From contig JAYQEA010000065.1 in assembly GCA_038138625.1 (NCBI GenBank), positions 1 through 22,651 of the forward strand: DNA of 22,651 nucleotides, given 5' to 3'. A program made the translations under genes and the position numbers. The notes below the pieces were generated by a model, which was not told where the DNA came from, ran no database searches, and saw only the letters and a program-made list of their open reading frames with translations. This document shows positions 1-7,214 of the stretch, one piece after another. This stretch comes from JAQXDR01 sp038138625. GTDB lineage: Bacteria; Pseudomonadota; Alphaproteobacteria; Rhodobacterales; Rhodobacteraceae. The stretch's first letter is position 1, and each line of letters opens with the position of its first letter.

Positions 1-868
1 CTTTCAACCCCGTACTGTGCAGTAATCAGGTCGTAGTTCATCTGCGCGACAGTCGTGATCTTGCTGCGAAGCGTGTTCTCGGCAATTGCAGTTAGGATTT
101 TGTCGAGCTCCCAGAGTTCCGGTCGCCGATTTCGTTCTTCTGGGCGCGCCAGGATTTCATCCTCCCACAACGTCCGCATAGCGGCGCCGACGACTTCGAT
201 CGGGATCAATGTATCCCGGTCCTTTGCCCACTTAAGGGTTCTCGCCAGATGCGTCATATACCCTGCAACTGTTTGTGGTGTTCTTTCACCTGCCGACAAT
301 AGATCGGCATATTCGTAGAGCTCCTGCTGCGTCAGGGTTGAGACCTTGGTTTTCCCGAATTCGTCGTTTTTGATGTAGTTCAGAACCTGAAGGGCTGAGC
401 GTCCCAGGGTTTTCCCGCGATCCAGGCGGTCTTTGATGATGTCAGAGACGGTCGTCTTTGTGACAATTTGAACGGGAAACCCATTCTCTTCGATGTGCAG
501 AAGTTTTTTGTTCCGCCATTGCCTAGCATTTGACAGGTGCCGGAACGTTTTGGCGAGGCTGTGTTGCTTGCCTTCCACACGTCTTCGGATTTGAACCTAT
601 ACGAGACAACGCCTTCCCTCCCGACAATCTCCGTGATGTTCGGTACGTCGAGCTTTTTTTCCTGAGATTTTCCCTTTTTGGCTTTCTGAGGCGGCTTCTT
701 TAGAGGTGTTTTTCCTTTCGTAACAATTGGTGGAAGAGGGTTGTCAGTGGAAATAATGTCGAAGTCCGCAGGATCGTTTTGGGTGGTTGCGGGGGGCCAG
801 GCATTCTTTGCGGCAATGGCAGCGAGAACTTCTTTGGTGCTGATGTCGATCTTGGTCATGGAATTCAT
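1..868 (-). pseudogene. Site-specific tyrosine recombinase (integrase), 5' part, frameshifted, runs off left edge
   Basis: Read from the ATG at 868 (alternative ATG at 859), the first frame gives about 98 residues: a variable N-terminus with a Lys-rich stretch (KKPPQKAKKGK), ending near VSYRFKSEDVWK. The match then moves to another frame, which stays open from about 570 to position 1 (about 190 residues). That part has the look of an integrase core-binding domain (SDIIKDRLDRG, ERTPQTVAGYMTHLARTLKW) and the start of a catalytic domain (RRPELWELDKIL). One missing G in a G run near 570-574 would explain the shift, turning WKGKQHS into WKASNT. The catalytic Arg/His/Tyr residues lie beyond the window. 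Its place back to back with the 5' end of dusA fits the dusA-associated integrase family. The frameshift could be real inactivation or a sequencing error. The family call is by pattern recognition, not by search. Confidence 0.72.
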
Positions 869-1021
869 TCCATCTTGGTTTGGGTGATGGGGAAGTCGGT
901 TTGAACACGAAAAAAATATTCGGGGTTTTATAGCCGATTTCCGAAAATGAGAGAGATGATGGGAAGGCGGAGTCCGGCAACGGAACCGGCTGCATTCTGG
1001 CCGCTGTCGGAGCCCTCCGGA

Positions 1022-1040
1022 TGTGCTACACCGTAGCACA
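1022..1040. repeat. Perfect 8-bp inverted repeat TGTGCTAC-N3-GTAGCACA
   Basis: The arms TGTGCTAC (1022-1029) and GTAGCACA (1033-1040) are exactly complementary around a 3-bp centre. The GTGCTACAC word recurs as a direct copy at 1096-1104, and TAGCACA recurs in inverse orientation at 1144-1150. Lying between an integrase gene and its likely attachment site, these are candidate arm-type or excisionase binding sites. They could also be an operator for the integrase or dusA promoter. That role is inference from position. Confidence 0.5.
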
Positions 1041-1095
1041 CTCGAATCGAAAACCCCCAAAAACCCCGGGAAATACAGAGAAAACCAAGGAAATC

Positions 1096-1104
1096 GTGCT
1101 ACAC
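1096..1104 (+). repeat. Direct copy of GTGCTACAC motif
   Basis: This is an exact 9-bp repeat of 1023-1031, 73 bp downstream, between the integrase and the conserved part of dusA. With the inverse copies at 1033-1040 and 1144-1150 it forms a four-member motif cluster. Confidence 0.4.
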
Positions 1105-1115
1105 GGTTCTTAGAT

Positions 1116-2129
1116 GTGAATGGATCTAACGCTTTGAAAAATATAGCACAAAATGCAGCGCGTTTAAGCGTGGCGCCCATGATGGATTGGACGGATCGAC
1201 ATTGTCGATTTTTTCATCGCCAAATCTCGGGTCAGACCTTGCTCTATACAGAAATGATTACTTCGGCTGCACTGGTTCGTGGGCGAGCATTGCATCTTCT
1301 GGACTTTAACGAAGAGGAACAGCCAGTTGCTTTGCAGCTTGGGGGATCAGATCCCAAAGAATTGGCGATAGCGGCGCGACTGGGGCAGGCAGCGGGCTAT
1401 TGTGAGATCAATCTGAATGTCGGATGCCCCTCGGATCGGGTGCAGTCAGGTACATTCGGGGCAGTGTTGATGAAAGAACCGTCTGTCGTTGCAGCTTGTG
1501 TGACTGCGATGCAAATGGCGGTTGATGTGCCAGTTACGGTCAAATGTCGGATAGGCGTGGATGATCAGGATCCCAATCACACGTTGCCCGAGTTTCTTGC
1601 CCAAATCGTAGCGGCTGGATGCGAACGCGTCGTGGTGCACGCTCGGAAAGCCTGGCTGCAAGGGCTCAGCCCAAAAGAAAATCGTGAAATTCCGCCGCTG
1701 GATTACGCTTTGGTGCACAACATGAAACAGTTGTTCCCAAACCTGCATATATCCTTGAACGGTGGAATTACGGATTTGGACGGTGCACTGGTGGCATTGG
1801 ATGGTGGAATGGATGGTGTCATGATTGGCCGCGCGGCCTATCATGATCCTTGGAGGGTTCTGGCGCAGGCCGATGCGCGGCTGTTCGGGCAACGGGCGTC
1901 CTTGAAATCGCCCGAGGACGTCGCCCGTGCGATGTTGCCCTATATCGAGGCCCATGTGGTAAGCGGGGGGAAACTGGGGCAGGTGAGCAGACACATGTTG
2001 GGGTTGTTCACGGGGCGTCCCGGTGCGCGCGCCTGGCGACGGTATCTGAGCGAACATGCGCATCGTCCGGGGGCAGGTGCCGAAGTGGTAGAGGCTGCCT
2101 TGTCGCAGGTTGCCTCCCGAGCGGCATGA
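1116..2129 (+). CDS. dusA: tRNA-dihydrouridine(20/20a) synthase DusA
   Basis: This is an FMN enzyme that reduces uridines 20/20a in the tRNA D-loop with NADPH. Visible motifs, numbered from the GTG at 1116, are APMMDWTDRHCR (residues 20-31), ALQLGGSDP, NLNVGCPSDRVQSG with catalytic Cys at about 104, VHARKAWLQGLSPKENREIPPLDY, SLNGGI and DGVMIGRAAYHDPW. These match the DusA subfamily throughout. The start is uncertain. GTG 1116 gives a normal-length leader (about 21 residues before MMDW). TTG 1134 is possible, and GTG 1023 has a GGAG 10 nt upstream but would add 31 unusual residues. The uncertainty is expected if an integrated element replaced the 5' end. The stop overlaps the next gene as ATGA. 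Confidence 0.9.
   Translation: MNGSNALKNIAQNAARLSVAPMMDWTDRHCRFFHRQISGQTLLYTEMITSAALVRGRALHLLDFNEEEQPVALQLGGSDPKELAIAARLGQAAGYCEINLNVGCPSDRVQSGTFGAVLMKEPSVVAACVTAMQMAVDVPVTVKCRIGVDDQDPNHTLPEFLAQIVAAGCERVVVHARKAWLQGLSPKENREIPPLDYALVHNMKQLFPNLHISLNGGITDLDGALVALDGGMDGVMIGRAAYHDPWRVLAQADARLFGQRASLKSPEDVARAMLPYIEAHVVSGGKLGQVSRHMLGLFTGRPGARAWRRYLSEHAHRPGAGAEVVEAALSQVASRAA
1150..1215. other. Candidate attachment-site (att) junction in the 5' end of dusA
   Basis: The stretch around 1178-1208 encodes MMDWTDRHCR, the conserved FMN-site region near the start of DusA. Islands carrying dusA-associated integrases are known to insert in this 5' part of dusA and to supply a replacement 5' end. The neighbouring integrase on the opposite strand is what prompts the call. 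The sequence left of the junction, including the dusA start codon, would then be element-derived. The other end of the element is outside the window, so the core direct repeat cannot be shown here. Confidence 0.45.
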
Positions 2130-2911
2130 CTGTCTTTGATCAGTTTCAGGCTCGGGGTTGGGCTGTTCTGCCGCCAGAAGAATCGGTGGCTGCATGGTCC
2201 CGGGCAGCCCTCGCAGCAGGTGCTGGAGCCCTGGCGGATCCTGTCCAGCGCGCGGAATGGCTACAATGCGAGGGCACGTGGTTTGTTGGCGTGGATGCCT
2301 TGCCCAATGCATCGGACGGCAGCATTGACGGCGTTCCGTTAAAGGGGGCATTTCTATGTCTGACCGGCCCCATGCCAGCGTTGCATAGAGCACAACTATC
2401 AGTCACATGGCCGGGCTACCCAAAGCCTCGATATGGTGAAAGTGATGCGAGCTTTGCCTATCGCCGCAATCGTGATGCGGCTCATGTAGACGGGCTGCTG
2501 CCGATCGGCCCGACCCGCCAGCGCCAACTGCGTGAACCGCATGCGTTCATCTTGGGGCTGCCTTTGACAGAGTGTGATCCGGGCGCCAGCCCGCTTGTCG
2601 TCTGGAGCGGAAGCCATAAACGGATGGGGATGGCGTTATGCAACGCACTGGCCAAAGTGCCCGAGGCAGAACGATCAACATATGATTTGACCCAACCATA
2701 TATCAACGCACGCAGAGAGGTCTTTGAAATCTGCCCAAGACATGAAATCAGCGTGGCCCCCGGTGGCGCAATCGTTTTGCATCGTCACCTGCTGCATGGC
2801 ATTGCGCCCTGGCGGGAGGGGGCGCGAGCCCCGGCAGCTGGCCGTCAAATTGCTTACTTTCGTCCGCAATTCAAGACGTGCCAGGCGTGGATGAACGCCG
2901 AGTTCGTCTAA
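2126..2911 (+). CDS. PhyH-like Fe(II)/2-oxoglutarate dioxygenase family protein
   Basis: The protein of 261 aa starts at the ATG that overlaps the dusA stop by 4 nt, so translation is probably coupled. It shows the pattern of a phytanoyl-CoA dioxygenase-type double-stranded beta helix: an HxD iron-binding pair (AHVDG, H120 and D122), a distal His in VLHRHLLHG (about H224) and a following Arg that could bind 2-oxoglutarate (about R240 in GRQIAYFRP). It has no signal peptide. The substrate is unknown. The overlap with dusA suggests co-expression but does not by itself show a tRNA role. A longer frame open from 1850 lies inside dusA and is not the true start. Confidence 0.7.
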   Translation: MTVFDQFQARGWAVLPPEESVAAWSRAALAAGAGALADPVQRAEWLQCEGTWFVGVDALPNASDGSIDGVPLKGAFLCLTGPMPALHRAQLSVTWPGYPKPRYGESDASFAYRRNRDAAHVDGLLPIGPTRQRQLREPHAFILGLPLTECDPGASPLVVWSGSHKRMGMALCNALAKVPEAERSTYDLTQPYINARREVFEICPRHEISVAPGGAIVLHRHLLHGIAPWREGARAPAAGRQIAYFRPQFKTCQAWMNAEFV

Positions 2912-2926
2912 CCCGCTAGGGCGGGG
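2912..2926. terminator. Short GC-rich hairpin between convergent genes
   Basis: CCCGC-TAGG-GCGGG begins directly after the dioxygenase stop and lies between that gene and the convergent ABC exporter gene. The stem is only 5 bp and the following tail (GCATTCTT) is poor in T, so terminator function is weakly supported. Confidence 0.25.
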
Positions 2927-2972
2927 CATTCTTAGGGTCACTGGGCGGGCGTGTAATACGATTGGCAGGGCC

Positions 2973-4844
2973 TTAGGATGTTTCATCCTCGGACAATTGC
3001 ATATGCCAAAGATGCGCATAGCGCCCCTGGTCCGCAAGCAGGGTGTCATGGGTTCCTTCTTCGACAACCCTTCCTGCCTCAAGCACCACAATCCGGTCTG
3101 CATTGGCCACGGTAGACAACCGGTGGGCAATGGTGATCACAGTCCGGCCTTCACTGGCCCGTGCAAGCGCATCCTGAATCGATGCTTCTGTCTCGGTGTC
3201 CAATGCCGATGTCGCCTCGTCCAATAGCAAGATAGGAGGGTTCTTTAGCAATGTACGCGCAATACCAACACGTTGTTTTTCACCTCCAGACAGCTTGAGA
3301 CCCCGTTCCCCGACCATGGTGTTGTATCCGTCTGGCAGGGCGATGATGAAATCATGGATTTGTGCCGCGCGCGCGGCATTTTCAATGTCCGTTTGTGTAG
3401 CGCCCTCGCGCCCGTAGGCAATGTTGTAGCCAATCGTGTCGTTGAATAACACGGTGTCTTGTGGCACCACCCCGATGGCCGCTCGCAGGCTGGCCTGAGT
3501 GACGTTCCTCACGTCCTGACCATCAATTTCCAGAGCGCCAGAGCCAACATCGTAGAACCGGAACAACAGTCTGCCAATCGTCGATTTGCCAGAGCCGGAA
3601 GCCCCAACGATCGCAACCGTTTGTCCCGCATGCACATTCAGATCTACGCCTCGCAGGATGGCCCGCTCGACGTCATAACTGAATTCAACCCCGCGCAAAG
3701 CGACCGCACCACCCGTTACCTTAAGATCAGGCGCGTTGGGGCGGTCTGTGACCTCGGCTGGTTGTTCCAAAAGATCGAACATCTCGCCCATATCAACCAA
3801 ACCCTGACGGATTTCGCGATAGACCGTGCCCAGAAAGTTCAATGGCATGGTAATCTGGATCATATAGGCATTGACCAATACGAACTGTCCAATTGACAGG
3901 CGTCCCGCCTCGACACCCAGAGCGGCCATGACCATAACCGTCACCAGACCGGTTGTAATGATGAACGACTGGCCAAAGTTCAGCGCCGCCAATGACGTTG
4001 CTGTTTTTACGGCAGCGGCCTCATAACCTCGCATGGAGGCATCATAACGTTCTGCCTCACGTGCTTCTGCGCCAAAATATTTCACCGTTTCAAAATTCAG
4101 AAGGGAATCAACGGCTTTTTGATTGGCGTTGGTGTCTTGAGTGTTCATTGTGCGCCGCAGTTTGACGCGCCATTCGGTGACCCGAAAGGTAAAAACAGCG
4201 TAGAGCGTTATGGTGCATGCAATCACCAGTAGGTAGCTGAAATCCAACACCCATGCCAAAATCCCCGCAATCATGATCAATTCAAGGATCAACGGACCAA
4301 TGCTGAACAAAAGGAACCGCAACAGGAACTCTACCCCTTTGACACCGCGTTCGATGATACGGCTCAATCCTCCGGTTTTCCGTGTGATGTGATAGCGCAG
4401 GGACAGCGCGTGGATATGGGTAAAGGTCTCGAGGGCCAGTCGCCGCAGCGCGCGTTGGGCCACACGCGAAAACACCGCATCACGGAGCTGCTGAAACCCG
4501 ACATTGCCCAGTCGGGCCAGCCCGTAGGCGACGGTCAATCCCACCGCCCCCAACATTAACGGCGAAGCGGCACCGTCAAGGGCATCCACAGCCTGTGCGT
4601 ACAATAGCGGGGTCGAGGCGGCAACAACCTTTGACAAAACCAGCATGGTCATGGCGATGACAACGCGCCAGCGCACCCACGCGAATTCGGGTTGGCTTGG
4701 CCAAAGATACGGCAGAACACGACGAATGGTTCGCCACCCTGAGCGCCGCTCGGCTTGGGCTATGTCATCCGGTCCGGCCTGATGGGGATCTGACGGCCGG
4801 GCAAGCGGAGCGGACGTGTTGGCAGAAGCCGTGCTGTTGGCCAT
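2973..4844 (-). CDS. Atm1-type ABC exporter (fused permease and ATPase)
   Basis: This is a half-transporter of 623 aa with an N-terminal six-helix membrane domain and a C-terminal ATPase. Seen are the NFETVKYFGAE stretch at about 250-260, characteristic of the Atm1/ABCB7/HMT group, Walker A GASGSGKST at about 414-422, Q-loop Q at about 462, signature LSGGEKQ at about 518-524, Walker B ILLLDE at about 538-543 and the H-loop in TIAHRLST. Family members export glutathione-linked sulfur or metal compounds across the inner membrane and act in Fe-S or heavy-metal homeostasis. The ATG at 4844 is preferred over the one at 4868 because AAGGAG lies 6-7 nt upstream. The gene lies downstream of prpE on the same strand with about 220 bp between, so it may have its own promoter. 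The exact substrate cannot be told. Confidence 0.9.
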   Translation of the reverse strand: MANSTASANTSAPLARPSDPHQAGPDDIAQAERRSGWRTIRRVLPYLWPSQPEFAWVRWRVVIAMTMLVLSKVVAASTPLLYAQAVDALDGAASPLMLGAVGLTVAYGLARLGNVGFQQLRDAVFSRVAQRALRRLALETFTHIHALSLRYHITRKTGGLSRIIERGVKGVEFLLRFLLFSIGPLILELIMIAGILAWVLDFSYLLVIACTITLYAVFTFRVTEWRVKLRRTMNTQDTNANQKAVDSLLNFETVKYFGAEAREAERYDASMRGYEAAAVKTATSLAALNFGQSFIITTGLVTVMVMAALGVEAGRLSIGQFVLVNAYMIQITMPLNFLGTVYREIRQGLVDMGEMFDLLEQPAEVTDRPNAPDLKVTGGAVALRGVEFSYDVERAILRGVDLNVHAGQTVAIVGASGSGKSTIGRLLFRFYDVGSGALEIDGQDVRNVTQASLRAAIGVVPQDTVLFNDTIGYNIAYGREGATQTDIENAARAAQIHDFIIALPDGYNTMVGERGLKLSGGEKQRVGIARTLLKNPPILLLDEATSALDTETEASIQDALARASEGRTVITIAHRLSTVANADRIVVLEAGRVVEEGTHDTLLADQGRYAHLWHMQLSEDETS

Positions 4845-5029
4845 CGAAGTCTCCTTGCGCGCACCCATGCGCGCCTCCAGACGGGCAACCTAATGGTTCG
4901 TTATGTGAACTTCCAGTGCTCGCGTGAATTTTCCAATCCGGTGATTCCCGTTCTGGCGTCTGCCACGTTGGGTTTAACCCGTGCGTTCGGTGCGTGAATA
5001 ATATATGGGTATACGCTCCGGTTACATCG

Positions 5030-5049
5030 GGGGCTGGCTGATCAGCCCC
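5030..5049 (-). terminator. Hairpin after prpE stop (possible terminator)
   Basis: GGGGCT (5030-5035) and AGCCCC (5044-5049) are complementary, and GCTGATCAGC inside is itself a 10-bp palindrome. It begins about 15 nt past the prpE stop. No T run follows on the minus strand, so it could be a Rho-dependent or weak terminator, or just an intergenic palindrome. Confidence 0.3.
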
Positions 5050-5064
5050 TGCTGCTCGCAAAGC

Positions 5065-6954
5065 TTAGCCGAGGGCATAGCCCAGTTTCTGCAAACCCTG
5101 ACGGATTTCCTCCAAGATGGCGGGATCATCTATTGTTGCGGGCATTTTAAAGTCATCATTGTCGGCAATCTTGACCATGGTGGCGCGCAAAATCTTGCCA
5201 GATCGCGTTTTGGGCAGGCGATCCACGACGCAGGCCAGTTTAAAGGCTGCAACGGGTCCGATTTTTTCGCGAACCAGCGCGATCACTTCTTTGACAATTT
5301 CGTCGTGAGGGCGGTTTGTGCCAGCGTTCAGGCATAGAAAACCAAGCGGCAGTTGACCCTTTAAGGTATCGCTCACGCCGATCACGGCACATTCCGCAAC
5401 ATCGGGGTGTTCTGCCAGAACCTCTTCCATTGCGCCTGTGGACAAACGATGACCGGCAACGTTTATCACGTCATCTGTGCGCGCCATGATATACAGGTAG
5501 CCGTCACTGTCGATCATACCTGCATCACCGGTCTCATAATAACCGGGAAAGGTGGTCATGTAGCTTTTACGAAATCGTGCCTCGGCGTTCCAAAGTGTGG
5601 GCAGTGTTCCGGGTGGCAGCGGTAGCTTGATCGCTATTGCACCCAATGTATCCGGACCCACAGGGGCGCCGCCTTCGTCAAGGATCTGCACATCATAACC
5701 CGGCATCGCTACCGACGGACTGCCGACCTTTATGGGCATTTCTTCAATCCCAAGAGGATTGGCTGCAATAGCAAAACCGGTTTCAGTCTGCCACCAGTGG
5801 TCGATAATCGGAACGCCCAATTGGGTTTGTGCCCACAAAATCGTGTCCGGATCCGCGCGTTCCCCGGCCAAAAAAACCGCCCTTAGGTTTGAAAGGTCGT
5901 AATCTGCGATTAGGGCGCCTTTGGGGTCCTCGCGTTTTACGGCGCGAAAGGCCGTGGGCGCGGTGAAAAAGCTGGCCACCTTATGTTCCGAGATCACACG
6001 CCAGAATGTGCCAGCATCAGGTGTGCCGACGGGTTTGCCTTCAAAGACGATGGTTGTGTTGCCGTGGATCAGGGGGCCATAGCAGATATAGCTGTGCCCC
6101 ACGACCCAGCCCACGTCGGACGCGGCCCAGAAAACCTCGCCCGGATCGACATTGTAGACGTTCTTCATGGTCCAATTCAGCGCAACAAGATGACCACCGG
6201 TGTGTCTGACGACGCCCTTGGGTGCGCCTGTCGTGCCCGAGGTATACAGAATATAGGCGGGATGGTTACCAGAGACGGGCACACAATCCGCCGGTGCAGC
6301 AGTGCGGGTCAAATCGTGCCAGTCCACGTCCCGGTCCGACATCTGGGCGGTTTCTTCCGCCCGCTGAAGGATGACGCAAAACTCTGGTTTGTGCTCTGCG
6401 ATGTCGATTGCCCCATCCACAAGAGGTTTGTATTTCACAACGCGGCCGGGCTCTAGCCCACACGAGGCGGCAATGATTGCCTTGGGGGTGGCATCATCAA
6501 TGCGCACAGCCAGCTCGGCGGCAGCAAAACCACCAAAGACCACCGAATGCACCGCACCAATCCGCGCACAGGCCAACATTGCAACAAGTGCTTCGGGCAC
6601 CATGGGCATGTAGATAATGACCCGGTCGCCGGGCGCGATGCCTTTGGCAACAAGGCCCCCAGCCAAGGCCGCTGTGCGGTCTTTCAGTTGCTGGTAGCTG
6701 ATTTTGTCCTTGCGTCCCGTTATGGGGCTGTCAAAAATAATTGCGGTCTGCGCGCCTTTGCCTGCGATGACATGGCGGTCCACGGCATTGTAGCATGTAT
6801 TGGTCGTGCCATCCGCGAACCATTCGAACAATCCATCGCCCTTGTCCGTCAAAGCGCGTGAGGGAGCCTGTGTCCAGTCAATTGCGTGAGCGGCCTCCAT
6901 CCAGAATGCCTCCGGGTCGGTTTGCCAAGCTGCATAGGTGTCGCGATAGCCCAT
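5065..6954 (-). CDS. prpE: Propionyl-CoA synthetase (propionate--CoA ligase)
   Basis: This acyl-adenylate-forming enzyme of 629 aa makes propionyl-CoA from propionate, ATP and CoA in the cytoplasm. Motifs are YILYTSGTTGAPKG (about 235-246, phosphate-binding), DHWWQTETG (about 386-392), YYETGD (about 472-477) and the C-terminal KTRSGKILR with the catalytic and acetyl-regulated Lys at about 587. Length and the MGYRDTYAAW opening fit PrpE better than acetyl-CoA synthetase. The ATG at 6954 is chosen because GGAAGGA lies just upstream; an upstream frame to 7011 has no such site. It diverges from an EamA transporter across a region with TTTGCAAA operators, which links it to control by a short-chain fatty acyl-CoA regulator. 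Confidence 0.9.
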   Translation of the reverse strand: MGYRDTYAAWQTDPEAFWMEAAHAIDWTQAPSRALTDKGDGLFEWFADGTTNTCYNAVDRHVIAGKGAQTAIIFDSPITGRKDKISYQQLKDRTAALAGGLVAKGIAPGDRVIIYMPMVPEALVAMLACARIGAVHSVVFGGFAAAELAVRIDDATPKAIIAASCGLEPGRVVKYKPLVDGAIDIAEHKPEFCVILQRAEETAQMSDRDVDWHDLTRTAAPADCVPVSGNHPAYILYTSGTTGAPKGVVRHTGGHLVALNWTMKNVYNVDPGEVFWAASDVGWVVGHSYICYGPLIHGNTTIVFEGKPVGTPDAGTFWRVISEHKVASFFTAPTAFRAVKREDPKGALIADYDLSNLRAVFLAGERADPDTILWAQTQLGVPIIDHWWQTETGFAIAANPLGIEEMPIKVGSPSVAMPGYDVQILDEGGAPVGPDTLGAIAIKLPLPPGTLPTLWNAEARFRKSYMTTFPGYYETGDAGMIDSDGYLYIMARTDDVINVAGHRLSTGAMEEVLAEHPDVAECAVIGVSDTLKGQLPLGFLCLNAGTNRPHDEIVKEVIALVREKIGPVAAFKLACVVDRLPKTRSGKILRATMVKIADNDDFKMPATIDDPAILEEIRQGLQKLGYALG

Positions 6955-7080
6955 AAAGTGTCCTTCCATTCTGGTGGTACTGGGATAGGCGTCCCAGTCG
7001 GGTCTGGGCAAGTGTCAAGATCATGCGAGGACAAGTTACCGCAGTAATATTTGCATTTTTGAACATACTTCGGTGCAACT

Positions 7081-7088
7081 TTTGCAAA
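7081..7088. promoter_or_regulatory. TTTGCAAA palindrome (ScfR/RamB-type operator), site 1
   Basis: An exact TTTGCAAA palindrome lies about 127 bp upstream of the prpE start. TTTGCAAA is the core of sites bound by the RamB/PccR/MccR family of short-chain fatty acyl-CoA-responsive regulators (recalled knowledge). A degenerate copy ATTTGCAT lies at 7049-7056, nearer prpE. Flanking bases are partly palindromic. Confidence 0.5.
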
Positions 7089-7129
7089 GTTCGTGATATT
7101 TCAAACATCAATTGCGAATGATCGCTGGG

Positions 7130-7158
7130 TTTGCAAATTCTTCAATACTGTTTGCAAA
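7130..7158. promoter_or_regulatory. Paired TTTGCAAA palindromes (ScfR/RamB-type operator), sites 2 and 3
   Basis: Exact TTTGCAAA copies lie at 7130-7137 and 7151-7158, 21 bp centre to centre, which puts them on the same helix face two turns apart. A related ATTGCGAA lies at 7111-7118. They sit between prpE and the EamA gene and so could control either or both. Three exact 8-bp palindromes in about 80 bp are far above chance. The regulator gene itself is not in the window. Confidence 0.6.
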
Positions 7159-7214
7159 CAAGATGTTTGGCAATGGACCTTGTAGCTGCTGGCGGACAGG
7201 TGTTCAGTAGCCCC

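Noticed and set aside
380..1180. Minus-strand 266-codon frame taken as one protein
   Set aside because: Only the middle part belongs to the integrase. The part beyond 868 lies in the spacer and the dusA 5' end, and the part below about 570 is out of frame.
1850..2125. N-terminal extension of the dioxygenase frame into dusA
   Set aside because: It overlaps well-conserved dusA sequence; the ATGA start at 2126 is the natural one.
1446..2393. 315-codon open frame on the minus strand
   Set aside because: It lies antisense to dusA and the dioxygenase gene, has no recognisable domain and a composition of a shadow frame (many Gln, Arg, Pro, His).
6547..6861. Plus-strand frame of 104 codons inside prpE
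   Set aside because: It is antisense to a strongly conserved enzyme and is not protein-like.
7173..7214. Upstream start for the EamA transporter
   Set aside because: The 14-residue addition is polar and unlike family N-termini; MNETASNP at 7215 leads directly into the first helix.
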